From an uncultured Faecalibacterium sp. (GTDB lineage: Bacteria; Bacillota; Clostridia; Oscillospirales; Ruminococcaceae): a DNA stretch of 64,000 nucleotides. Location of the stretch: contig CAKSWU010000007.1 of NCBI GenBank assembly GCA_934513205.1, forward strand, positions 1 through 64,000, given 5' to 3'. Numbering within the stretch: position 1 is the stretch's first letter; each line of letters starts with the position of its first letter. The notes beneath the pieces were generated by a model that was not told the origin of the DNA, did no database searches, and saw nothing but the letters and a program-made list of their open reading frames with translations. The translations under genes were made by a program, and so were the position numbers. Positions 7,512 to 15,855 of the stretch are shown here, piece by piece.

Positions 7512-8888
7512 TTATGCCTGATACTTGGTTTTCCATGCACCGCTGCTAAAGCGCAGAACAAAGCAGGTGACACGGCAGACCCAGTCGATGATCATGGCGA
7601 TCCACACGCCCACGGCACCCCAGCCCATCCGCACACAGAGCAGATAGCTGAAGCCCAGCCGCCACACCGCCATGCTGAAGATGGACACCACCATGGTAAA
7701 TTTTACATCGTTGGCAGCCCGCAGCGCGTTGGGCAGCACGAAGGACAGGGTCCACAACAGGATGGCAAAGCCTGCGTGGATGCGCACCAGCGTGATCGAA
7801 AGCGCCATCGTCTCGCCGGTCAGGGCATAGATGCCGATGAGCTTGGGCAGAAACAGCAAAATGGCACCGTTGGACAGCCCCATGGCGATGTAGGACCAGA
7901 CCGTCAGCTTGCGGGTGTAATAGATGGCCTGCTCATCATCCCGGGCCCCCACACAGCGGCCCACCACCGTGATCATGGCAAGGCTGATGGCCTTGCCGGG
8001 AATGACCCCCATGCCGTCCAGATTGTTCGCCACCGCGTTGGCGGCGATCTGGACGGTGCCAAAGGTGGAGATCATGCTCACCACCAGAATGCGTCCCGCC
8101 TCAAACAGGCTGTTCTCGAAGGCCGACGGGATGCCGATGCCCAGAATGCGCCTTGCCAGACCGGCATCCAGACGGGTGGTCCGGGGCACGTTCAGTGCGT
8201 GGTCCCCGCGGTAGCACCGGCGCAGGATCAGCGCCGCCGCCGTCACGCGGGACAGCACGCTGGGCCACGCAACGCCGTCCACCCCCATCTTCAGCCCGAA
8301 GATGCACACCGCATTGCCCACGATGTTGATGATGTTCATCAGCAGACTGATCTTCATGGAGATCTTGGAGTCTCCCATGCTGCGGAACAGGGCCGCACCG
8401 CCGTTGTACAGTGCCAGAAACGGATAGCTCAGGGCAATGATCTTCAGGTACTTTACGCCGGCTTCCAGTACCTGCGCATCAATGGATCCGTAACACAGCC
8501 GGATCATGGGGCGCGCCAGCACGAAGCAGAACACCCCGATGACCATACCAGACAGCCCGCTGAGCAACAGCAGCTGTCCGGCACTGTTGTCCGCGCTTTT
8601 TTGCTCCCGCGCACCCAGAAACTGACTTACCACCACAGCGCCGCCGGTCGCCAGCGCCGCAAACAGCACGATGATCAGGTTGTTGATCATATCCACAAGG
8701 CTGACGCCGGAGATCGCCGCCTCGCCGCAGCGGGATACCATCATGGTATCCGCCATGCCCACCGTCACTTCCAGCAGCTGTTCCACCAGCAGCGGACCGG
8801 TGAGCAGCAGCAGCTCTTTTTGGGTGAACAGCGGTTCATGCTCTGCGTGCCGCAGGTCTTTCCCCTTGCTGTGCAGCTGTTTTGTCAT
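7512..8888 (-). CDS. MATE family efflux transporter
   Basis: A 458-residue multidrug and toxin extrusion family carrier with about twelve hydrophobic segments arranged as two similar halves. A polar N-terminus of about 30 residues precedes the first membrane segment. The start chosen is ATG 8888 with a GGAGAGGAAG site; the frame is open 17 codons further but without a site. Such carriers exchange cationic compounds for H+ or Na+; the substrate cannot be read here. A second, unrelated MATE gene is at 42203. Confidence 0.9.
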   Translation of the reverse strand: MTKQLHSKGKDLRHAEHEPLFTQKELLLLTGPLLVEQLLEVTVGMADTMMVSRCGEAAISGVSLVDMINNLIIVLFAALATGGAVVVSQFLGAREQKSADNSAGQLLLLSGLSGMVIGVFCFVLARPMIRLCYGSIDAQVLEAGVKYLKIIALSYPFLALYNGGAALFRSMGDSKISMKISLLMNIINIVGNAVCIFGLKMGVDGVAWPSVLSRVTAAALILRRCYRGDHALNVPRTTRLDAGLARRILGIGIPSAFENSLFEAGRILVVSMISTFGTVQIAANAVANNLDGMGVIPGKAISLAMITVVGRCVGARDDEQAIYYTRKLTVWSYIAMGLSNGAILLFLPKLIGIYALTGETMALSITLVRIHAGFAILLWTLSFVLPNALRAANDVKFTMVVSIFSMAVWRLGFSYLLCVRMGWGAVGVWIAMIIDWVCRVTCFVLRFSSGAWKTKYQA

Positions 8889-9147
8889 ACGCTTCCTCTC
8901 CCTCCCGGCTCCGGGTGCAGTTTCCCCGGCAGGCCGCATCGGTTCTGACAGATGTATTCATCTTAACACACCTGCCGGTTCTTGTAAAGAACCGCCGCCG
9001 GTCACTTTTCAGCAGACGCGCCGCACCCCCCGCGGCATGGCGTTTATGCTTGTTCGTCAGTTTGCCGGGATCTTTTGTTCAAATTTGTGCGTTTCACCGA
9101 AAATGCGTTTTTCCGCATATTTTTCCGTGAAAATTTCAAAAAAGGTC

Positions 9148-9176
9148 TTGTAATTCCCGTAAAAAAGTGGTATGTT
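9148..9176 (+). promoter_or_regulatory. Promoter of a candidate non-coding RNA, with overlapping dyad
   Basis: -35 TTGTAA (9148-9153), 17-bp spacer, -10 TATGTT (9171-9176). A perfect 11-bp inverted repeat, TGTATCCAACA / TGTTGGATACA with an 8-bp gap (9176-9205), overlaps the -10 and predicted start, as a repressor operator or an RNA 5' hairpin would. Confidence 0.5.
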
Positions 9177-9182
9177 GTATCC

Positions 9183-9352
9183 AACAAATCGCCGTGTTGG
9201 ATACATGAACTTCTCGAAGCGGTTTTCGCTCCCCTGTCCCGGCCTTTGTTTTCAACCTGCTATTTTCTTCATTTACCTTCTTATCATTTACCCTGCCTGC
9301 CCTGAAAAGGGCAAGAAAGGCGATGACCCAACCTGCACGGGTCATCGCTTTT
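9183..9352 (+). ncRNA. Candidate small non-coding RNA
   Basis: An intergenic transcript of about 170 nt is predicted between the promoter at 9148-9176 and a strong intrinsic terminator (GCGATGACCC / GGGTCATCGC, 9320-9348, then CTTTTTC). The frame from an ATG at 9206 lacks a ribosome binding site and runs through the terminator, so coding is unlikely. There is no plus-strand gene downstream for a riboswitch to control. I see no match to 6S, SRP, RNase P or tmRNA signatures. The 259 bp between the MATE start and this promoter show nothing I can name. Confidence 0.45.
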
Positions 9353-9439
9353 TCTTTTTATCCGCGAAATGTTTTTTGTGTTCCGCCGATGTTGAGCCGC
9401 TTGTGCACCAAACTGTGCGGGCAGGCTTTCGCTTTATCT

Positions 9440-9760
9440 GCTGCGCGGCAGCCGCAGGCTGACAGCAGTAAGATGCCGTTCTTGTTCCAGTCCTTCCCGT
9501 GAAAAAGCAAATCAGGAAGATCCGCAGATCTTCCTGATTTGCAAATATAAAAATAGTTTTCCACCGAAGATGCCCAGCAACGACGATGACCGCCGCCAGC
9601 GAGCAAAGACTCCCCTCCCCGCCGGGGAAAGATGTCACCGCAGGTGACAAAAGGGGGAGTACAGGGAGGCGTTGTTGGGGCAGCGGCCAGCAAGACGCGA
9701 GTGACGCCCAAGGAACGATGCGGATGCCGGGTGCCGCAACCTGTAAGAGGCGGTGGGCAT
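9440..9760 (-). repeat. Bipartite hairpin element, copy 3, with nested insertions (terminator side of folC)
   Basis: Read on the minus strand from folC: hairpin 1 arm ATGCCC at 9760, then an inserted module of about 150 bp (GTTGCGGCACCC to CCTCCCTG) that itself carries a further insert (9607-9662) with the TCACCGCAGGTGA palindrome, then the closing GGGCAT at 9575-9570. The linker (TTCGGTGGAA) leads to hairpin 2 (9542-9507, perfect 16-bp stem, TGCG loop) and the TTTTTCACGGG tail. A further tail block (9470-9440) matches 11201-11231 beside copy 4. Confidence 0.8.
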
Positions 9761-9762
9761 TT

Positions 9763-11040
9763 TCAATCCTTCTCTGTCAATGCGCGGAACGCCTTCCGCA
9801 CATCGCCGGAGAAGTACAGCGTACCCAGTGCGCACACCGGGCCGTCACCACCCAGTGCGACCGCACGCGCCACACCGGCCTCGATGGAATCTGCCGCCTC
9901 GGCCGTGCAGCCGTAGGCGCGGATGTGCTCTGCCAGCACCTCAGCGGGCATTGCCCGGGGCGTGTGCGCCGCCACGGTGACGAACCGCACCGCCAGCGGT
10001 GCCAGCAGCGCCAGCATCTCGTCCACATCCTTGTCTGCCATGATGCTGACCAGAAATACGAATCTCTGCCCGGGGAAGCGGTCCTTCAGGCTCTGCACCG
10101 TGGCACGCATGCCATGGGCGTTATGGCTGCCGTCCAGCAAAAACGCCGGTGCGCGGCGCAGCAGCTCAAAACGCCCGGGCCAGCTCACCTGCTCCAGTCC
10201 AGTGCGGATGGCGCTTTCCGGGATATTCCAGCCATGGGCCCGCAGCACCCGCAGGGCGGTAATGGCCAGCGCAGCGTTGCGGGGCTGGTAGCTGCCGATG
10301 AGGGGCAGACGCACCCCATCCAACCCATCAAAGTCAAAGGTGACCGCATCCAGACTGCCGCTCTCGTATTGCAGTCTGCTGAAGTCCACCTCGGTAAAGG
10401 GGGCGTGCTGTTCCGCTGCCACCCGGTGCAGCACGGCATCTGCTTCCGGCGCACCGCCGTAGCTGACCACCGGGCAGCCCGGCTTGATGATGCCCGCCTT
10501 GGCGGCAGCGATGTCCGCCAGCGTGGGGCCAAGCTCCTTGACGTGGTCCATGCCCAGTGCGGTGATGACCGCACAGGCAGGCTTTTCGATGACGTTGGTG
10601 GAGTCCAGCGTCCCGCCAAGGCCCACCTCCAGCACCACGATCTCGCACTGCTGCTGCGCAAAGTACAGCATGCCCAGCGCCGTGATGATCTCGAACTCAG
10701 TGGGCACATCCTGCATGGCATCGGCGGCAGGCTTCACCTGTTCCACCAGCCGCACCAGTGCTTCATCCGGGATCTGCACACCGTTCACCTGAATGCGCTC
10801 GTTGAAGCGGTTGATGAAGGGCGAGGTGTACAGACCCACCCGGTACCCCGCCGCCTGCAGGCAGGACGCCATCATGGCAGCGGTGCTGCCTTTGCCGTTG
10901 GTGCCTGCCACATGGACGAACTGCAGCTGCTTGTGGGGGTCGCCCAGCGCCGCCAGCAGGGTGCGGGTGCGGGTCAGCCCGGGCTTGTGCCCCGCCCACT
11001 GCACCGCGTGGATGTATTCCATTGCCTGTTCGTAGTTCAT
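9763..11040 (-). CDS. folC: Bifunctional folylpolyglutamate synthase / dihydrofolate synthase
   Basis: ATP-dependent ligase that adds glutamate to dihydropteroate and to reduced folates, retaining them in the cell. The 425-residue protein has the P-loop GTNGKGST (46-53), the SPFINRFNERI loop, the VGLGGTLDSTNV motif and LLDGSHN of the C-terminal ligase domain, all typical of FolC. ATG at 11040 follows GAGGCAGGTATCT. It is downstream of folT on the same strand, so uptake and retention of folate are probably co-regulated by the riboswitch at 11916-12010, unless copy 4 of the repeat separates them. Confidence 0.96.
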   Translation of the reverse strand: MNYEQAMEYIHAVQWAGHKPGLTRTRTLLAALGDPHKQLQFVHVAGTNGKGSTAAMMASCLQAAGYRVGLYTSPFINRFNERIQVNGVQIPDEALVRLVEQVKPAADAMQDVPTEFEIITALGMLYFAQQQCEIVVLEVGLGGTLDSTNVIEKPACAVITALGMDHVKELGPTLADIAAAKAGIIKPGCPVVSYGGAPEADAVLHRVAAEQHAPFTEVDFSRLQYESGSLDAVTFDFDGLDGVRLPLIGSYQPRNAALAITALRVLRAHGWNIPESAIRTGLEQVSWPGRFELLRRAPAFLLDGSHNAHGMRATVQSLKDRFPGQRFVFLVSIMADKDVDEMLALLAPLAVRFVTVAAHTPRAMPAEVLAEHIRAYGCTAEAADSIEAGVARAVALGGDGPVCALGTLYFSGDVRKAFRALTEKD

Positions 11041-11074
11041 AGATACCTGCCTCTTTTCGAGATCACGATTTAGA

Positions 11075-11231
11075 ATTGTCTCCGCTTCGCTCTGACAATA
11101 TCAGCGGAAATAGTATTTTTATAATTTGTAAATCCGAAACGACTGCGGTCGTTTCGGATTTACTTTTTCACGGGTAGGGGTCGTAACGATCAACTGCATA
11201 TACTGCTGTCAGCCTGCGGCTGTCGCGCAGC
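11075..11231 (+). repeat. Bipartite hairpin element, copy 4, antisense to its neighbours
   Basis: Plus-strand copy between two minus-strand genes. Hairpin 1 is ATTGTC/GACAAT around TCCGCTTCGCTCT (11075-11099), the linker carries TCAGCGGAAATAG, hairpin 2 has a perfect 16-bp stem with TGCG loop (11128-11163), then CTTTTTCACGGG. The tail block 11201-11231 repeats the one at 9440-9470 in opposite orientation. In this direction it terminates no annotated gene. Confidence 0.85.
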
Positions 11232-11252
11232 GGCTTCAAGTCGGCGGAGCCT

Positions 11253-11765
11253 TCACTTCTTTGCCAGTGCCATCAGGCTGCGGTTCTCCAGCAGGATGCG
11301 CAGCAGCACAACGTTGACGGCGCTGAGGATGAGGGCGTTGGGGATGCGCACCGCCAGCGTTGCCCACGGATAGCCGTAGAACAGGCGCAGTGCCAGCGAG
11401 GTGATGACCATGGAGCCCACAATGTGGCCCAGCAGAACGCTGACCGACAGCCGCAGCACGATGGAAAGGCTGCCCAGCTTCTGCCACGCAAAACCTGCCA
11501 CCAAGCCGATGGCACCCGCGCCCAGCGTGATGAGCGGGTTGATGGCGTAGCCTGCCAGCACGCCGCCAATGATGTCCGCTACGGCCCCCACTGCAAAGCC
11601 GGCCCCGGGGCCGAACAGCAGCGCTGCCAGCAGCACCGGCAGACTGCCCAGATTGAACCGCACAAAGCCAGTGGAAATGCTCAGCACCCGGCTGAACACG
11701 ATGCTCATGGCGGTGAGCAGGGCCAGAATGGTCAGAGTCCGGACGGAAGTTTTCGGGTTGTTCAT
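11253..11765 (-). CDS. folT: Folate ECF transporter S component FolT
   Basis: Membrane substrate-binding subunit of an energy-coupling-factor importer; it would borrow the shared EcfAA'T module, which is not in this window. The 170-residue protein has about six hydrophobic segments, the FVRFNLGSLPVLLAALLFGP signature and the GAVADIIGG loop typical of folate S components. ATG 11765 follows TCAGGAGGACAATTGAA. It is preceded by a THF riboswitch, which supports folate as the substrate, and followed by folC. Confidence 0.93.
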   Translation of the reverse strand: MNNPKTSVRTLTILALLTAMSIVFSRVLSISTGFVRFNLGSLPVLLAALLFGPGAGFAVGAVADIIGGVLAGYAINPLITLGAGAIGLVAGFAWQKLGSLSIVLRLSVSVLLGHIVGSMVITSLALRLFYGYPWATLAVRIPNALILSAVNVVLLRILLENRSLMALAKK

Positions 11766-11803
11766 TTCAATTGTCCTCCTGATAAAAGGAACGCCGGGCG
11801 GGC

Positions 11804-11849
11804 AAAACAAAAACGCCCTCCCTGTGACAAACCGCACAAAGGAGGGCGT
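11804..11849 (-). terminator. Expression-platform terminator of the THF riboswitch
   Basis: Minus strand: GGAGGGCGT? arms read ACGCCCTCC / GGAGGGCGT (11849-11841 with 11821-11813) with a 19-nt loop and a T-rich run (11813-11804). It lies between the riboswitch aptamer and folT and would stop transcription when folate is abundant. Confidence 0.75.
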
Positions 11850-11915
11850 GAATCCAACAACGTTCACTTCCGGGCAGGACGGCAGACCGTCTCGCCTGCA
11901 CCCAAGTCCATGCAG

Positions 11916-12010
11916 CAGCGGGATGCAGACCCTGCACCGCGGGGTGTACCCCTTCGTCCGCAGCACAACTCCCCGTTGATGCGGCACTTAACGCGCAGGA
12001 CCTTACTCTG
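11916..12010 (-). ncRNA. Tetrahydrofolate (THF-I) riboswitch aptamer
   Basis: The minus-strand leader of folT contains the conserved THF aptamer core GCGCGTTAAGTG and the later GCGGTGCAGG..CTGCATCC segment, in the right order and spacing, with complementary outer arms. A GC-rich hairpin with ACACCCC lies between. THF-I riboswitches are known to sit before folT in Firmicutes. A terminator follows at 11804-11849. Confidence 0.85.
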
Positions 12011-12021
12011 TTGATGCCTTT

Positions 12022-12050
12022 ATTATAGTCCTTTTGCGCCGGTCATGCAA
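12022..12050 (-). promoter_or_regulatory. Promoter of the folT transcript
   Basis: Minus strand: -35 TTGCAT (12050-12045), 17-bp spacer, -10 TATAAT (12027-12022), immediately before the THF aptamer. Confidence 0.75.
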
Positions 12051-12214
12051 TGCCGTTGTCGGACAACTTTGCCAAAGTGCCGTTTCGATTTTTGGTAGTT
12101 GTGCCCAGTCCACCGTCCTTTTCGCTCCATTGCCCCTTTTCATTCGGGATGGAACGTGGTAAGATGGATTCAGCTTTGAATGTGGAGTTTTCTCCCGGAA
12201 AGGAATGTTCCCCC

Positions 12215-13906
12215 ATGAAATTCAACGAAATGCCCTACTCCCGCCCGGACATCGACGCCCTGCTGGCACGGTGCAGAGAGCTTGCCGCCAAGGCCGCTGC
12301 CGCCCCGGACGGCGGTGCGCTGGCTGCCCTTTATTTTGAACAGAGCGAAGCCTTTGCAGAGTACAACACCGCCGCAAACCTTGCCAACATCCACTACACC
12401 TGCGACACCCGCGATGCCTTCTGGAAGGCCGAGCAGGACTTTTTTGATGCTAACGGCCCCGCCGTGACCAACGCCAGCGTGGAGATCTGCCGGGCGTTTC
12501 TGGCAAATCCCCATGTGGATGCCCTGACCGAAAAATTCGGCACCACCTGCGTTGCCGGCATGAAAAACGCTGTGCTGAGCATGGACGACCGCACCGTGGA
12601 GCTGCAGCAGCAGTTCAACGCGCTGGTCAGCCAGTATCAGCAGATCTACGGCGGCGCGCTGGTGGAGCTGGGCGGCAAGCAGCTGACCATCCCCCAGCTG
12701 GGCCCCTACAAGGAGGATCTGGACCCCGCCGTGCGCCGCGCCGCCTACGAGGCCGAGGCCGGATACTTTGACGCTCACCGCGCCGAGCTGGACGAACTGT
12801 ATACCCAGATCGTCCAGAACCTGAACGCACAGGCCCGGGTGCTGGGCTATCAGGATTACAGCGAACTGTCCTATGTGCGCATGAACCGCATCGGCTACGG
12901 CCCGGAGGAGATCCGGAAATTCCGCGATCAGGTGGCGCAGGACGTGGTGCCTCAGCTGCAAAAGGTGATGACCCTGCGGGCAAAGCGCACCGGCATCGCT
13001 GCACCCAAGTTCACCGACCTGCCCATTCTGTTTCGAGACGGCAACCCCAAGCCCATTCCCGGTTATCAGGCCCGCATGGACGCCGCCCGCACCATGTACC
13101 ACGAGCTGAGCCCCGAAACAGCCGAGTTCATCGACTTTATGCAAGACAACGAACTGTTTGATGTGGAGAGCCGCCCCGGCAAGATGTCCGGCGGCTACAT
13201 GACCAGCCTGCCCTGCTACAAAGCCCCCTTCATCTTTGCCAACTGGAACGGCACCTCCGGCGATGTGGACGTGCTGACCCACGAGTGCGGTCACGCCTTT
13301 GAGGGCTACGTTGCCGAGCGTGACCCCAATGTGCCCGCCGATCTGGAATGCCCCGGCATGGAGAGCGCCGAGATTCACTCCATGGCCATGGAGTTCCTCA
13401 CCGCGCCGTGGCATCATCTGCTGTTCGGCAGGGACACCGACAAGTATTCCCTGCTGCACGCCGAGGACAGCTTTGTGTTCCTTGCCTATGGCTGTGAGGT
13501 GGACGAGTTCCAGCACATCATGTACCAGAACCCGGACCTGACCCCCGACCAGCGCAACGCCGTGTGGCTCAGACTGGAAAAGAAATACCGCCCGTGGATT
13601 GACTTTGACAACCTGCCCTTCTACGGACGCGGTGCCGGCTGGCAGCGGCAGCTGCACATTTACGAGTGCCCCTTCTATTACATCGACTACTGCCTGTCCA
13701 CCATGGCGGCGCTGCAGTTCTTCCTGCTGAGCCTTGACGACCACAAGGACGCATGGGAGCGCTACCTGCGCCTTGTGCGCCGCGCCGGTCTTGCCAGCTA
13801 CACCGAGCTGCTGCAGACCGCCGGGCTGAAGGTGCCGTTTGAGGAAGGCGGCGTGCGCGAGATCGCACAGAAGATGACCGACTGGCTGGAAGCACATCAG
13901 GTGTAA
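12215..13906 (+). CDS. pepF: M3 family oligoendopeptidase (PepF type)
   Basis: Cytoplasmic zinc endopeptidase acting on short peptides. The 563-residue protein has the HEXXH site as HECGH (356-360) and, downstream, GMESAEIHSMAMEF with the third zinc ligand; length and layout match the M3B clade. The start is ATG 12215 with a GGAAAGGAA site; an open frame runs upstream without one. A possible promoter is TTTTCA-17-TAAGAT. It is monocistronic and ends at a bidirectional terminator shared with uxaC. Confidence 0.93.
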   Translation: MKFNEMPYSRPDIDALLARCRELAAKAAAAPDGGALAALYFEQSEAFAEYNTAANLANIHYTCDTRDAFWKAEQDFFDANGPAVTNASVEICRAFLANPHVDALTEKFGTTCVAGMKNAVLSMDDRTVELQQQFNALVSQYQQIYGGALVELGGKQLTIPQLGPYKEDLDPAVRRAAYEAEAGYFDAHRAELDELYTQIVQNLNAQARVLGYQDYSELSYVRMNRIGYGPEEIRKFRDQVAQDVVPQLQKVMTLRAKRTGIAAPKFTDLPILFRDGNPKPIPGYQARMDAARTMYHELSPETAEFIDFMQDNELFDVESRPGKMSGGYMTSLPCYKAPFIFANWNGTSGDVDVLTHECGHAFEGYVAERDPNVPADLECPGMESAEIHSMAMEFLTAPWHHLLFGRDTDKYSLLHAEDSFVFLAYGCEVDEFQHIMYQNPDLTPDQRNAVWLRLEKKYRPWIDFDNLPFYGRGAGWQRQLHIYECPFYYIDYCLSTMAALQFFLLSLDDHKDAWERYLRLVRRAGLASYTELLQTAGLKVPFEEGGVREIAQKMTDWLEAHQV

Positions 13907-14000
13907 GCGGTCGTTCTACCGCAAAGGCCAAAATTCTCAGCGGCAGCCACAATCGCATTTCTGATGCAAAAGACGCAGCCGAAGCTGTTTCTGACGATCA

Positions 14001-14037
14001 AAAAAGGCACCCGCTTTTGTGAAAGCGGATGCCTTTT
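14001..14037. terminator. Bidirectional terminator between pepF and uxaC
   Basis: AAAAGGCA..CCGCTTT / AAAGCGG..TGCCTTTT hairpin with A-run and T-run on opposite sides, placed between convergent genes. Confidence 0.85.
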
Positions 14038-14094
14038 TCTTTATGCGCTTTTATGCGCCGATGGCGGTATTCTCAGCTCCGGGATGGCGAAGCA

Positions 14095-15528
14095 TTACAG
14101 GTTGAAGTAACGCTTTGCGTTATCGAAGCAGATGCCCTTGACGATCTTCTCCAGAGCCTTTTCGTCGTTGGGATACTCGCCGTCCTCGACCCACTGGCCG
14201 ATGATGTTGCACAGGATGCGGCGGAAGTAATCGTGACGGGTGTAGCTCAGGAAGCTGCGGCTGTCGGTCAGCATACCCACGAAGTTGCCCAGCAGGCCCA
14301 GGTTGGCCAGGCTCTTCATCTGGTTCTCCATGCCGATCTTCTGGTCGTTGAACCACCAGGCAGAACCGTGCTGGATCTTGCCGGGCACCTCGCTGCTCTG
14401 GAAGCAGCCCAGGATGGTGCCAATCTGCTCGTTGTCGGCGGGGTTCAGGCTGTAGATGATGGTCTTGGGGCACTCGTCGGTGTCGTTCAGGGCGCTCAGC
14501 AGGCTTGCGATCTGGCCGCCGCAGGCGGTGGTGTTGATCATGTCAAAGCCGGTGTCGGGGCCCAGCAGGGCGTTCATCTTGCGGTTCACGCCGCGCAGGC
14601 AGTTGTAGTGGATCTGCATGGCAATGCCCAGACGATGGTACTGCTTGCCCAGATGGATCAGGATGTAGGTCTGGTACTTCTCAGCCTCTTCCACGGTGCA
14701 GCTCTCGCCCTTCATCACCTTCTGGTAGATGGCATTGACCTCGTCCTTGCTGGCCTCACGGTAGGGGACATAGTCCAGACCGTGGTCGGAAGCGCGGCAG
14801 CCCATCTCGGCAAAGAACTCGATGCGCTTGGTCAGGGCATCGGTCACGCAGTCGATGCAGGCCAGCTTTTCCTTGCCCACAACGGCAGCCAGCTTAGCCA
14901 TGTACTCAGCAAAGCCGGGCTTGTGGATGTTGAGGGCCTTATCCGGGCGGAAGGAGGGAGCCACGGTGAACTTGATGGTGGGATCTTCCTTGATCTTCTT
15001 GTGCCAGTACAGGTCGTCGATGGGGTCATCGGTGGTGCCGATAAAGGCCACGTTGCTCTGCTCGATCAGGCCGCGGACGGTCAGCTTGGGATCATGCTGC
15101 AGCTTGTCGTTGCACAGGTTCCACACTTCCTCAGCGGTGTCGCCGTTCAGCACGCCGTCGTAGCCGAAGAAAACGTGCAGCTCCAGATTGGTCCAGTGGT
15201 ACATGGGGTTGCCGATGGCCATGGGCAGAGCCTCGGCAAACTTCTGGAAGCGCTCGCGGTCGGGCTTATCACCGGTGATGTACTCCTCGGGCACACCGTT
15301 GGAACGCATCACGCGCCACTTGTAGTGGTCGCCGAAGTAGCTGCCGTCCGGGTTGCGGCCGCCCAGCCACACCTGAGTGATGTTCTCGAAGCGGCGGTTC
15401 TCATAGATCTCACGAGGAGGGATATGGCAGTGATAGTCGCAGATGGGCATAGCGGCTGCGTAGTCGTGGTACAGGTGCTGCGCAGTGGCAGACTGGAGCA
15501 TGAAGTCCTTATCCATAAATGCTTTCAT
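14095..15528 (-). CDS. uxaC: Glucuronate isomerase UxaC
   Basis: Interconverts D-glucuronate and D-fructuronate, and D-galacturonate and D-tagaturonate, the first step of hexuronate use. The 477-residue protein has the amidohydrolase-fold metal motif YHCHIPP near residue 33, the LGGRNPDGSYFGDHYKWR region and the SRSFLSYTRHDYFRRILC segment of the family. ATG 15528 follows AAAAGGAG. It is divergent from uxaB-uxaA; both promoters carry TTGTATACA operators. Confidence 0.96.
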   Translation of the reverse strand: MKAFMDKDFMLQSATAQHLYHDYAAAMPICDYHCHIPPREIYENRRFENITQVWLGGRNPDGSYFGDHYKWRVMRSNGVPEEYITGDKPDRERFQKFAEALPMAIGNPMYHWTNLELHVFFGYDGVLNGDTAEEVWNLCNDKLQHDPKLTVRGLIEQSNVAFIGTTDDPIDDLYWHKKIKEDPTIKFTVAPSFRPDKALNIHKPGFAEYMAKLAAVVGKEKLACIDCVTDALTKRIEFFAEMGCRASDHGLDYVPYREASKDEVNAIYQKVMKGESCTVEEAEKYQTYILIHLGKQYHRLGIAMQIHYNCLRGVNRKMNALLGPDTGFDMINTTACGGQIASLLSALNDTDECPKTIIYSLNPADNEQIGTILGCFQSSEVPGKIQHGSAWWFNDQKIGMENQMKSLANLGLLGNFVGMLTDSRSFLSYTRHDYFRRILCNIIGQWVEDGEYPNDEKALEKIVKGICFDNAKRYFNL

Positions 15529-15577
15529 GGGTCGATAACTCCTTTTCTGTAATGGTATTTGTTAAAATTTCGTCAAA

Positions 15578-15591
15578 CGTTGTGTACAACG
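15578..15591. promoter_or_regulatory. Third operator-like site in the uxaC leader
   Basis: CGTTGTGTACAACG is a near-perfect dyad related to the TTGTATACAA boxes at 15649 and 15763, located between the uxaC start of transcription and its ATG. Confidence 0.5.
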
Positions 15592-15629
15592 CAGACCCCC
15601 GCCTGCACAGGCAGGTTTGTCTTACCTTT

Positions 15630-15658
15630 AGTATAGCGGAAAACTCGCATGTATACAA
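15630..15658 (-). promoter_or_regulatory. uxaC promoter with overlapping operator
   Basis: Minus strand: -35 TTGTAT (15658-15653), 17-bp spacer, -10 TATACT (15635-15630). The -35 hexamer is part of the dyad GTTGTATACAT, so a repressor bound there would block polymerase. Confidence 0.7.
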
Positions 15659-15753
15659 CTGAAAAAGTGACAAATTTTCTGGCGCATATTTGTGCTTTTC
15701 GCTGGAAATGCATCAAACTGGCCCCTCTGGGCTAAAAATATTGCACAAAGCCC

Positions 15754-15783
15754 TTGACTTCTTTGTATACAACAGCATAAAAT
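15754..15783 (+). promoter_or_regulatory. uxaB-uxaA promoter with operator in the spacer
   Basis: -35 TTGACT (15754-15759), 18-bp spacer, -10 TAAAAT (15778-15783). The perfect palindrome TTGTATACAA (15763-15772) fills the spacer. Similar boxes are bound by GntR-type regulators; no regulator gene is in the window. Confidence 0.75.
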
Positions 15784-15855
15784 AGGGATAAGGAACGGGG
15801 GACGAAACATGCGGTCCTCCGGTAAGCAAGGCAATTTTAAAAGGAGATCGACAAG

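Noticed and set aside
6063..8948. A 961-codon plus-strand frame covering exporter, exonuclease and MATE genes
   Set aside because: His/Gln-rich antisense shadow of three clear minus-strand genes with family motifs.
8889..9147. Possible small genes upstream of the MATE start
   Set aside because: No frame with a ribosome binding site and no structure I can defend.
9206..9462. Possible peptide gene from ATG 9206
   Set aside because: No ribosome binding site, and a strong terminator lies inside the frame; better explained as non-coding RNA.
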